In this document: positions 21,577-34,200 of the stretch, one piece after another
Position numbering within the stretch: position 1 is the first letter of the stretch
Layout of the letters: each line of letters begins with the position of its first letter
Source of the DNA: Xenoacremonium recifei
Lineage: Eukaryota > Ascomycota > Sordariomycetes > Hypocreales > Nectriaceae
Reading direction: 5' to 3'
Assembly: GCA_012184525.1 (NCBI GenBank)
Contig: WOFQ01000096.1
Location: 1-60,350, forward strand
Length of the DNA stretch: 60,350 nt
Notes under the pieces: generated by a model
Databases searched by the model: none
Told to the model about the DNA's origin: nothing
What the model saw: the letters and a program-made list of their open reading frames with translations, nothing else
Made by a program: the position numbers and the translations under genes

Positions 21577-24500
21577 GAAGAATGCCGATAGTCAGCGGAG
21601 AAGACACATAATATGGAAGGATACTAGAATTCTTCAACCCTAAAACTGACCAAGATCACGTTCTCCTTTGAACAGCACTGGCGATGTGTGATCCAGTTGG
21701 TTCATGCAGATGTTTTATATGATCCGAGAGCAAACATACCCGAAACAGAGATTTGATGACTACAAATCCTCGATATGAAAGGATCTGATTAATCTCTATG
21801 ACAAGGTGAAGTACATGGTCCGCATACTCAATATAGCATACAGTCTCTAGATATGCAATATGAATTTCTATCCAGGTATGATATCCCTCCACTTTCTGAG
21901 CAAAAGAGTTGTTTCAACTCATGCATTATTGGTAAAGAAGCAGTGATGCGAGCTTAATAGTCATAAAATGGCGTCAGCTCAGCCACTTCGCTCTGATCTG
22001 AATTCACAATTTGACGACCCAGCTTGGAAGGATACTCAATTTGGTTCAAGGCAATATAATATATGAGAGATATATTAATACTTGAATGTACGATCCGGGA
22101 ATCATTTTAGGACCATAAGCAGGATAGTTACACCCTCGGAAGCCGAGCCACATCACCTCCAAACCGGTTTCCATTTATGTTTTCGCTTCTTTATTTTTTC
22201 GTTTTTCCAATGCCTCGGGGACGAGCACATCGAGGCTGAGGTTGTACCAGTCTGATTCCGGGGTTGCGTAGATGGGAGCCGGTGGAGCTAGGACGTAGAG
22301 GAGAATGGAAGGAGGTGGTGGGAGCGAATTCGGCGCCTGGGGTCGGGGACAGGTTTTTAAAATTAATATAAGCACGGCACTCTATGTATACACAACCATG
22401 ATTTTGCAAGCAGCATTGAACCGTCAAAACTGAACCGTGTGTTTGACGCAGCTGTTCAACTTGATGTGTCTGAAATCGAGACCTATATTGGCCCTATGGA
22501 AGAGAGTTACAAAATGCGCGAAGGTGAAGCACACTGGCGAGTTCCACCGGACGTTCCTCGTTCAACACTTTTCCCCCGTACTCCCCGTTTTATGGGCAAA
22601 GGCCAAAGTGGACTGGGGCTGTTGGTGATGCACTCGGGGCTGTACAGATTATTGTTGCTGTGCTGTACTTGGAGGGTTATCATTTCATAAGAATCAAAAA
22701 TTACTTTACAGGAAGCACTCCCACGGGAGATCCTCGAGCTTGTGAATGGGATCAATCGTGTTAAAGAACCCTATTAGTCGTAGTGGATATGGGTGGCGGA
22801 GCGTTTTGACTATCGTAAGGTCATATGTCCTTCCCTCCCACGGCTACCATTACCGGTCCTTTATGAAGTTCCTTCCATAGGATTCGCTCTTCTCTCTCAC
22901 CTTGCCGCAAGGGGAGCCAGTGTCGTCGGCGAACTGCGCCTGGGCGAGGCTCTAGTCGCTATTGTAAATGCAGCTGCGTATTGGAGGGTTGAATCACCCG
23001 GGATTTCAACAAAGACATAATTCATATGTCTCACCTCCTCCTTTCCATCAACTAATCCCATATCACAGCCCCCTCCAACTAGTCAGCTCCGGCATGGATG
23101 GGGAGCGCAGGGAAATGCGGAATCCAGTGAGCCATCGAGTGTTTGAACAATCGAATCCACCGTAGATTGGACTGCTTTCTATGGTTGCTTAAGCTATAGG
23201 CGACTAGCTGCGCACTGTTGTAGTCTTGCCCGCCGAACTCGTCATGTTGCTAGGATGTGGAGGTAAAGAAATGAAGTGTCTTATTTACCCGAGGGGCATC
23301 TTAGGCGCAAGTATAGTGGGATTTGAGTGAAGGCAGGAGAGCTCGTGCAGAATTAAGAACACGCCGGTGGAAGAGATGCAGAGACTAAGAGTTATAAGCA
23401 AGGTTCTTCTACGACATAGAAGTGGTGTCAATCGTAGAGAAAGGAGCAAGTGCAAGCACTCTTCATGCTGTTTTTGCGTTGCTGCTCTTGGTGTTACTAC
23501 AAAACGTTGTTGACGAACGACTGGACGACTTGCGACTTGATGCAAGCCTAAGGGACATGCGTCTTACTGGGGAAGCGAATTTTGAGACGCGGTTGCTCCG
23601 GGTCACATATGTCAGGGCGACTATGGTATATATTTTCAGACGCACTATGAGGAATAACAAACACTAATTGTGGCGAACACTTGCGTACTCCTGCAGATGC
23701 ACGTGTCGTGGCTAAGAAGCGGAATGTTGTATGGACCGCAACGCCTTGGATGTTGAATGGAGAGATGTATAATAAGTGACTGCCGCGAAGACAGAAGATT
23801 CTGCATTCAGAGCTTTTCTTTGATCTTGCTGTTTGGTTCCTCTGTAGACACAAGTTGGCAGTATCTAGCTATGGGTCTCGGGCTTTGCTAGCCTTTCAAC
23901 GTCGCGGCTCCCCATTCTGTCGTCAAATGTCCCTTTGAGAAAGGAGGTAGCTTATTTGGCAAACTTTTCCAGAAGAGTTCAGTGGTAGTGTGTGACAGAT
24001 TTTCAGCGTCGATGAGGAAAGGGTTAACGATTGTTACCCAAACAAAAAGCCTTACAGAGGTAATAGGTGAACGGAAGGGAGAAAGCCAGCACCAGAGAAA
24101 AGAGTGAAAAGCATGGCGCAAAGGCGCTGCGTTCCCTTGTTTTCTAGTACTCAATGCAAAATCTTGGGGAGCTGGTGTTCAGCCTCATCACGCTGTCCTT
24201 CAACATCACACCTACCTATTGATGAGCTTAAGTGGAGATGGAGTGACCGATACCCCCCGCTGGACGCAAGAGTTGGAGGCCACCAGATGTAGGCTATTGC
24301 TAAATCATCCCGCCATCCCCGAAATGCACGGATTCCCCGGCTTACACCTGGTACACACGAAGTATCTGATTCAATCCTGGCTACTCTTTTCTTCATTCCT
24401 GGATTGGAAAAAGCAGCCGAGGAGAAGAGATCACCGGTCATTATCTAGTCCCTCTTCCTCTATGCGGTTACTTTCTTTCAATTCGACACTTGGCAGCTCG

Positions 24501-26099
24501 GCGGATGCTTATGTGGTGCTTCCTGCGCAATGGACATTATCCTACAAACGTTTCTCTCCATGCCACTGTTTGGGAGTCGCAGTGCCCATAGTAGTTTCCG
24601 TTGCCTTCGCTTGTATAAATAGCTTAGAATTGAGAGAGTGTCATGTTAGTGTTGATACGAGTAATTAGTGGCACTGCAATTAGGCTCTAAAAGCTCCTCA
24701 AAATCGAAGCGGTCGGCCCTTACTACAGAGAAATGTGTTTTTCTGCGCCAGAGCCGCCTGTAACCCGTCTTTGTCTCCAGTCGGTGTCGTACTCGAAAGA
24801 CTGTTGTTTCACCCGACGGAAATGCCCTTGGGCATGCGTGGCAGACATTTCGTCTCCGAGACCGACGGCAGCCATACCACCAACACCCTAGTAGCTAGCC
24901 ACTGCGTTCGATCAACGCTAGGCGAGAGCGACACCAAAAGACCTCCTGGGTAGTTCGGGTTGTAGAAAGAGAGCGAGATTTTCGTACATTAATCCTTCTG
25001 GTGTTCCGGCAATCGAAGAACAGCGGAGCGTAGCCAATGATACCACCATCCAGAGCCTGCTTGGCAGGCTCTTTATCAAATCTACGGAAAGGAGCGTCTT
25101 CTTCTTGACACCACGAAAAAGAATCGTTGATACAAATTCTGCGACATGTTTCACTTGACCTTACCGGAACAAGTTCCCTCTGGGTGTCATTTCGAGAGGG
25201 TCAATAGACAATAAGTTGGGCTTGACGGAACTGTAAGGCTGCTAATCGACGGTGCAAGTGTTGAAAGGGTCGTGACCTTGAGCCACGAAGCACCAAGAAG
25301 CACCAGGAGGCTCAATAGCGCCTCGCTAAGAAGCAATGGTGTAATATTCAAGGCAGATTGGTGCATAAATAGTGTGAAGTCTCAAAAGATCTACTTGCTG
25401 TGAAATTGAGTTCTCTCTCCGGTAGGGGGGCAACAAGATTTCTACTCGGAATCTCGAATTTTATGATCCTTCAAGCTGCCAAGCCAAGTCGACTAACACA
25501 ATCTTCAGAACCGTGTTCGCCGCTCTCAACTGGATTTATGCCAAGCGCGTCAAGGCTCTGTCACGGTGATGATTATTAGCGATCGCGCGAAATTTTCGTG
25601 TCTCCCAAAGGAAGCAACTCACGGTAAAAGGGCTTATCGTCCATGAACCGATTTCTCGCTCCCATGTGGCAACAAAAGCTCCTCGAGGTCGACGCTGACA
25701 TATATAAAAAACCGGCTATATCCACTGGCATTCCATACCAGCCATGTAAAAGCAGATCTCTCCTTCTCCTACGTCGCAGAATCTGACCAGCCGGGCAGGC
25801 AGGAAAAAAACCTCAAGCCTTCCGGACATTAGGGACCGACGAGCGTCCGGCCGCGTTCCAAGCCGCGTGGTGCAACGACCTTGTCTTTCTCCACATCTAC
25901 TGTAGAGGTGAAGCAAGACTCTCGCGGATATTTATGAAGAAGAAATTGAGCCCGAGTTGGGATGAAAGTTGTTCTTAATATAAGCATCCCGTAGTTCAAT
26001 GAAGACGACGTCGACTTTAACAAATCGGCACATACTATAGTTGGTATACGTCGTAGTTGACCGCCGTCGCAAGTCGTTAAGCCCTGAGAGATAGGCTAG

Positions 26100-26480
26100 C
26101 ACTAGGAAATACCGAAGCCACACGCACGCGTGCAGACGCGTGTCCGTTCTCAGTATGTATCAAGCCGGAATGTAAGCGCCCGTTGTGTCAAGACCCGGGG
26201 TCTGCTGCGGGGGGCCAGACTCTCCCTCGTGGTGTCCATGCCAATGCGCTGCGCGCGGCGACGTCGCCGAAGACCGAGGATTCACGCGCTGACTTATCGG
26301 TCCGAAGTTTGAGGTGTTATGGATGGCAAGATGGCTCCCTCCGGCCACGGGAGTCATCCCTACGAGCGAATGCTCAACAGAGTGGTGAAAAGTGACGGGC
26401 CGGAGCTGGAAAGACTTTACGAGAGCGCTAGCGACCGGGGAAGATGTGGCAGCAAAGAATATTGGGCACAAACAAAAGTT
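26100..26480. other. GC-rich island inside the desert
   Basis: This patch is visibly richer in G and C (for example GCGCTGCGCGCGGCGACG near 26247) than the surrounding tens of kilobases. It is open in more than one frame on both strands (60-108 aa). The plus frame from 26319 (MDGKMAPSGHGSHPYERMLN...) runs 98 codons and its first half has balanced, protein-like composition. I recognise no family. It could be a gene remnant that has escaped compositional decay, or a fragment inserted from elsewhere. Confidence 0.35.
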
Positions 26481-29400
26481 TGGCAATACCCTAGGTCCTT
26501 GACTTCGCTTCTAACTTCAATATTACCTCTGGCGCTTTCGTGGCATGGAAATCGGATGCCGAAGAGGCCCATGCCAATGCAGGACTTACCCATTGCTAAC
26601 TGGACATCTGTGTAATAAGTTTCAATCCACTCAACATGCGTTAACTCGGTGCAGGTCCTTGTTAGGAGTTCAAGACATTTTGTAATCTATCGTCTCTAAC
26701 GTGTTTTTTTCGATGGACACTTGGAATCGAGAACATATATAGTTCCGCTTGCAGAGCAGGCGTGGATGCTGCAGGAATATCTGCCGACAGAACACCAGTA
26801 CTCTTAAGAGTCCTAGTAATAGGTTCAGAGCCTTTTTAGGGTTATCACCCCGTTAAGTTCCCAGTTTCGCAAACTCAAGTCAATGAGCCACTCAAAGTCA
26901 CTCCTTACAGATAGCAGTTCTTGGCCATTGAGGTGATGCGGACGAAGATAAGCATTTGCCTTACCTTATGGATGCAATGCTCGAAATAAGTACTTGCTTG
27001 TTCAAAATCCTGCCTGATACCGTCGTTTCTCAACAATATGCGTCCGCGCAAGCCCGCCGCCTTGCAGGCACTTGTTTAGATTCCGATAAGGCGTTTTACA
27101 TGACTGCGCCGTTTTATACCTGAGCTTGGGTATGCGTTGACTCCCCGTTCCGTTACCAGTCCGGAAAAGAAGGTGTGACTGAGATTTGCCTTGTCTCTAC
27201 CTGGTACTTCATATTCAGGTAGATCAGTTCCCAGACTCGGCAAAGGAGCTCTAGAGACTGTCGCTTTGCGTAATCCGCATACCGTATTTCCTTATCAAAC
27301 CTAGCTTGGAAGGAACGCGAGGTTTCGCCTATTCCCTATAGTGTGAAGCGTATGAAATGAATTCTTCAGACCTGATCGAAGAAACATTAGGGACTACTAG
27401 CTAACCGTTAATATCTGGCATTAACATGACAAAGCCGCTAGTTTAATATAGTGAAGCTATTGGCTACTATATAATGATTATGGGCGGGGCCGGTAACACA
27501 GGAGATGTGCTGTGACGATGTCTGTCAGTTGGATTAAAACACGAGGTAGGCCTCAAGACTGTATGTGGCTAAGATGAAACCACCGACTGCTTCTGCATCA
27601 CCCTATTTGTGGGATATTTAAGCGGTTCGAAGTTGTTAGTGAGTGTAGTATAGAGCAAGGCTGATGGCACCTTCCTTTTGGTAGCTTTGTGAATGCCCTC
27701 TGTGCAGCGGTGAGTGATAGATTCAGGGGCATCGTTAATCAGCAGCCTTTTACCCTGACCCTAGCGCAGAAATGCCATTGCTGGCATGATGGACTCGCCG
27801 CCTAGGAAGACGGAGACCGTCAAACAGCCCTTTTTCTCGTCGTAGACGTCGCCTCTAATATCTATAGTAGGGTTAGTTGATGTATCAAAATTAGCCAATT
27901 CAGTGGTCCCCCGGGCCGCGTCTTCGATCCCATTGGGGACAAAGGCAATGCAAAGCGATGCGTTGTGGAGAGTGCCCCCTTGACGCCAAAATTGACAGTG
28001 TTCTTCTTAACTTCCGAAGGCGGTCTATTGACGGTATGGACATCGGAATCGTTGTCCAACCCGGCGTTCAGAGTAGAAAGGTTCTTAGTCTTTTTCCACA
28101 AAAAAAAAAAAAAGACCGTTACCAGCCTGTTCAACGCGCCACGGTATGCCGCATAAGAACAAATCACGACCCGCGATATTTGATCCACTAGGCCAAACTG
28201 CTCGCTTCATTAATCAATGTGCGTGTGCGCCAGTAGGAAAATAATGCTTCTTCTTGACAAACCGCTGAATTATTAGTCTGCCTACTATGCCTCGCAGAGC
28301 GACTACGAGGCGGGAGATGTTGGACTAAATTCGCAAGCCCTGAAGCTTTGGCACCTGTAACTAACTTGCCGCAGCGCCCGCCCATACACACCTAGCAGGT
28401 TATTCACTGCAAACAAAATAATTAAACTAATGAATGCACGACACTTTCATTAGTGCTACGCTTTCTATAGACATGGGACTGACCTCATATTCTCCGGCAA
28501 CCTCCCAATATAGATAGCAACAGAAATAGCCGGAAAGATTTAGCCCATAATTGTCCTAACAAAGAGACAATAGCTATGAACTTGACCTACCAGCCACCAT
28601 TCGAAATAATGTTTCCGCCTGCTAGTGGTTCGACGATGATCTTCGATGAAAGCCGGACCGAGGTGTTCGCTGTGTCCACGTCGTGCTTTTCGGCTGAGAA
28701 TCGCTACCAGAATCCTAGTCTTTTGCTTCAGGAAGGTAGACAACCTTTCTGTCGGAGAAGATGCGGAGCAGTCCAGCTCTGTGGCTTGCTGAAGAAACAC
28801 AGCAATAATTGAAACAGGTCAACGAGACATGCACGAGCGAATTGTCCTGTCCGCGTCGAACATGCCATTTATCTGAGGATTGACTTGTTCGTGCTGTTAT
28901 CATCAAGCAGCTAATCCATGAAGTAAATCTCACTCACCATAGCGCTACAAGAGTTGTGGATCGGTCAAATAGCACATGATCTTCACATAAGACGTAGCGT
29001 CTTCGTAGCCTTCAGGGTCCTTTACAAGGATAAGGTCAAGTCGATGGAACTGTCTTCTAACATTCGCTTTTATCACCGCTTCGAGGAACGTAATTGGATG
29101 TTCGAGGGCTATCACGCAGGCATTGAGCATAGGTTGTCGTTTGTATTCGCCGGATTCATAGAAGAATTTCCGTCTGTATATGATATCTTACTGGAGCCCC
29201 CTAAATTCCATATGACTTGGACTGACATCGCGCAATGCAGGTAGGCACCTGGGTCTAGCTCTATCCTTCGTCACGGGCTTACCTTGACGCGTAAAGCTGT
29301 GAGTGAGTAGTAAGGGGGAGAATTTAAGCCGGTCGATAACTCCAAAGTATTCGTCTTCCGCGTCAGCCATAAGTTGCGTTCTTTGACCTTGAGGGGAGAT

Positions 29401-31107
29401 ACCAGAATTTCATCTTGCCTCTCTACTCGACCATGTCTAACCACTTGAGCCCTATCAACGTCCTGAGTTGCATGGGTTGGTTGCCTCTCTCGGATATGAG
29501 CAAACCCGGATCTTGCGAATACTCGGTGCAAATATAGCGGTTGATCCCTTTTTTTATCAAAGGGACCGTGGGGTGCAAACTAATCCGAAATGACAGAGCT
29601 GTAGAACAGCCGATAATTCTCTCGGCGACACTTATTTGAATTATCTAACTCCCAAGGACACCTAGCATTTGTCCACCCTCACTGGCCGACTGGGCAGTTT
29701 CGTGGAGGCGATAGACGGTATGTTCACTGGGACTGCGAGTTTATAACCCGGTAAAGGTCCCTTCGTTAATTCGTAAACGGTGAACTTGTCACGAACTTCA
29801 CTTTCTCTAAATGATTGACCTCGGGCATATGTTCAGTAAAGTGTGTAACCCTGTTTAACCTCGCTATCAGGATGGGAAACACTCTCACTGGGCCCCGAGC
29901 TCATCATCGTCCTGAACAGCCATCATGGGTCAATACTATCAGAGACCAATTGACTGGTACTATGCTGGACCTGAAACGCTTTCATGGCATGAATGAATAA
30001 AGTTTGTAGGGTCTTGGGGAAACGAATCACGATGATGGTTTAAACCAATCCTTGAGGCTCCATATCCCCGGTCGACGAACGATAAGCCGAAGATGCAAGC
30101 ATCTCGAGTTTGCCCGTAATCTACACTACAACCTACGGAGAGGGTGAGAATTTTAATCGGTGGAATCTGCGAGACTTCTCCGGTTTCGAGGAATACATAG
30201 TCTAGAAAGAGACCGGCCGATACCACATTCAGGACGCTGGATGGAAATTATGCGTGTGATATGGCCATGAGATTATTTCCACTAAAGATCAGAATGAGGG
30301 AGATCTTTCGACCAGTCACGACGAGAACCAAGAAATGAGCTGGGAGCTAAGTCTTACTCAGTGCCTGAGACAGGCGCAGGAAGCATCACCGCCCGCTAGA
30401 TTGAAGAGCGACTTCTGGAGTATCCTCCCATCAGCGAATTTTACATGTGCGTAGACCTAAATACTCCCAAGCCGTAGCTCACCCAACCGTTTTCCGAGGA
30501 TATGGCGATCAATCTGGAAGAAGAGATTGGTAATGGCATGTGGCTGTATGAGAAAAGGAAGACGCAATCACTTCAGGTCCTGCCGTAGCTTGCCCCCTAC
30601 TTGCCTTTCACGGCGAGATACGAGTAGATTGGCACCATCGAACAGTGTTGCAGGCTGGATATCAGGACCCCGACTGAATCTGACGAGATCTTGGGTATTA
30701 CCCAAAGGATTAATTAGTATATATGTGAAGATGCCTCTCTCATCGGGCAAGCTGGAGAGTTGCCCAGCAGCGATGTCATCGAGAACACCATCTGGCAGGC
30801 CGCCGCGGGATCCAGCAATTAAAGCCGATCGGTCGTCTACGCTTCGAAAGAATACGTATCAAGCGGAAGCCGGTTCTCAGCAATTTTATTGATACCAGCT
30901 TTACAAATATAAAGGAAAATAACTATGGCGGACGGTCGCAGATGCGGAATTCTTTCGCAATCATTCCCAATCGAAGCCCCCATGACACTTGGCCCCATGA
31001 CGCTGCTGGGAAGTCTCAACGCGATCTGTGCAATATACTGAGCCGGCTATTGAATGACTTATTGTCTCATGACACAGAAGAAAACATGTCTGATTCTGGG
31101 CCACCTG

Positions 31108-31200
31108 CTGGCCTTGAACAAATTTCAACTTCAATGATCTGTAGGGGTCTGAGCGAGAAAAACGCAGTAGCGGTCTTTTGCCAAGACTACTGATTTGCAA
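31108..31200 (-). repeat. Dispersed coding-like fragment, copy 1
   Basis: Read on the minus strand, this encodes TLQISSLGKRPLLRFSRSDP followed by YRSLKLKF. The plus-strand copy at 50644-50731 reads TLQIRSLGKRNLPYFSRLDP then YNKLRVLY. About 17 of 28 residues agree, and the DNA is clearly alignable over about 60 bp (shared GTAGTCTTGGCAAAAGA and TTTTTCTCGCT). Differences are spread over codon positions and flanks diverge quickly. The family is not recognised; a mobile-element or multigene-family origin is possible. Confidence 0.6.
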
Positions 31201-34200
31201 GGTTGTTTTGGAGTCTAAAGGTGGGCAAGGTCTTGTAGCTATGATTGAAAGCTGAAAATAATTTGTTTGTACTGAATCCGATAAGTCATCCGCCACGCCT
31301 GCTTGCTGGAAAGGCGGCCTCGTGAGCTTGTTCTGTTCCCGGGCCGCGTACAAGTACCACTCCGACAAGCCCCCAAGGACCTGCTATTATTCGAGACTGG
31401 GTTCAAATGAGTGTCCTAACCCTACGACCTTCTCGTCGGTGAGGAGACTGGCGGCGCTGCCAGACGGTAATCATGTGAGTCTTCTACCGTACATCCGGAA
31501 GTGGTCTATGGTGGATATCTCACAATACCGCGCGGCGAAGCTTGCCAGGAAGCTGCGGATCTTCTTTTTCCCAGACACAATAGCGCCTTCATTTGCGGCG
31601 GTACCTAGCCGCGACTACTAGATCCGCTTTGTACCTCGTTCCATCTATGAAGATACTGGCCAAACCCTCAGAAAGCAGTGACATTGGCACTAAAATGTTA
31701 TTTGACGTCAATAGATTCAAGCGCGGCATTTATACAGGTGCAGTGAGGGAATGTGGCTCTGTAGACAGTGATGGCAGAGTGATCGTCAGAGATTAGGCCA
31801 GGTTGAGCACACCTTACGAGGTACTAGAGGAGTCCTTATCGTGATGTATTGGAAAGGACTACAGACGAGTATTACCAACGTCGGCAGAAAGATCACAACA
31901 ACAACGGGACCATTTATAAAAAATATTAAGTTTTGCTGATCAGGTGTATTCTATCTACATTGTGCGAGTGTCGCATTCCTTTCGCCGTCCTAGGTCAGTT
32001 ATACTATGGAAGCATCGACCGGAGAAGCTAGTATTCCTGAAATGAGTTCATATACGCTTCTTGGGTAATAGGCTCACGTTCGTCCTTGCTGTGATGGCAT
32101 GCAAGTCACCTGTGTCCTCCCAGCTCATTACGATGCTACCCCTAAATATATTCTTGGGAATATCGCCGTGAATTAAACTGTGTAATTGACCCGATCAGGC
32201 AGCGGTGGAGTGGCGAATCTCAATGCGTCGCATTTCTTGCAGGGAATCGACACACTACTGCGCATACCGCAGACGAAAAGTCATTGTCACTCGCCCACTG
32301 CTTGAAATACCCATCACATCCACTCTCGTCCCACTTTCACGCCACTGCGACCGACGTCTCGGACCCTTTCACAACAAACGATCCATAATTTCAACTTGCG
32401 AACATCCCAATCTTGAGCCGAAGGGCTCACTTTAACGCGAAGGCAGGTGAGTTCTCACTGCTGGAAGAGTACACGAGTGCCAAGTTTATCCCCACCGCGG
32501 TATGGCATAATCCATTTGATGTATTCGAAAGATGGGCTTGTGATTTGGTCTTCCTACACGCGTTCCAGTTCGTTACTGAGGATGTGAGACCAGAGTCAGC
32601 CACCCGCATATACTACACGGTTGTGATTGTCGCATCTTGGAAGCAGATAGACCAAAGATGTGGCTTTTAAAAGCATGATAATGCAACTTGTTAAGCCATC
32701 AAGACGAGTTTTGATATAAGTATCCAGACACGGCCAAAGTTATATGGGAAGCCAGGCGATTCACAATTTGGGTCCGGAGTTCCCATAGCCGATATTATCA
32801 TGTCGCAAACCGTGGGTGGGGTAACAGCCCGCTACTTCGTCGATAGGCAAAGGAAGACGTGAAAGAAGCCTTTTTCGGCTAGCTGCACCGCTTGCGTTCT
32901 CCGTAAATTATTCAAAATATTTCCCAACTGTCATCAGTCCCATTGAACATGGGCTGCATGAACGCAAACATGTTTCTGAATTCTTTATTCTTCGGCGGCG
33001 ACAGTGAACGACGATTTCGCTATAGCTCTCCTCATTGTGAATATAACCTAAGTGGGCATCAAATTCAAACCCGAGAATACTTCCCCAAAGCTTGTGCTCT
33101 AGTCGCAATTGTATCTATGAAAACTGGTGATACTGCCAGAGGTTAAGCAACAAGCGTCACATGGTCCTTACAAGTGTTTCGTAAGTGGGTTTACAACTAA
33201 TACCTTAGTAAGAGTCCACCGGCATACCTTCAGGTCCATATGAAATATCATAGTATCTGAACAGTATAGTGGATAATTCCACGATCGAGGTTTATGATCG
33301 TTGAATCAACCGCTGTCTTGACCGCGAGCTGATTAGCAAGAACCTCGATCAGGACCCAGCAGAGTGCTCTTCAGAGATATGGCGGTGAATGATTATCATG
33401 GCGACCTCATCCTATTTTTGGATTCCTCATGAGCCAGCTAACCGACTAGAGTGGAAAAATGATTATCCTCAATAATTTCCGTAAAACGCTAGACTTCTAT
33501 ACCTTAGGCTCAATAGTGAACCATCTATCGAGGAAAGACTTATCGCGCATCCCTGGTCCACCAGCTGAATCACCTCGACAGTGGGGGGGATTATAATTCA
33601 TTTCTTAACTGGGTTAACCACTAAGTAATATGAAGTACTCGTAGTTCTATGGGAAGTGAGGCGCGTAGCTTCCGCACGTGACTTTGATAAGAACAGCCAT
33701 TCCTCTAAAATGCTTCTCCGCGCCCATCACCAACCCATAGCAATTTTAGAGAGGTTAGAATTGGACTGCGGTATATGCCACCATGGAGGCGACGTCGAAT
33801 TGACTTCGTAGAGTTTTGCAATAGTAAGAACAACCTTTATCTCTACTTAGGCTCACATCTTTATACATGCCTATACTAGCAGGAACCTCGCAGAGCGCGA
33901 ACCGTAGCATGAAAAAAAGTGCGTAGCAAGATCGTAGTAAATTATATCTAACTTGTATGAAGAATTACCAGGATCTTAATATAGTGACACATGGATTTAC
34001 GAAATATGACCTAGAGCTCTACCCTGTGATATCCTCTACCAAAGCGGTTTTTGTCTGCTTTCTGACCCTTGCAGAACTTGGCTCTTTGGTTCTCTGACGA
34101 AGCCATTGTCTGGTATTGGCCTTTATGCGAAGTCTACAAACAGCAATTGTAAACCGAGAAAGGCCCAAATCAATTCACAACCAAGCATTTCGTAACTCTC

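Noticed and set aside
24219..24668. 149-aa ORF, the longest in the main desert
   Set aside because: There is no recognisable domain, no good start context and no splice partners, and the opposite strand is also open over part of it. It is compatible with chance.
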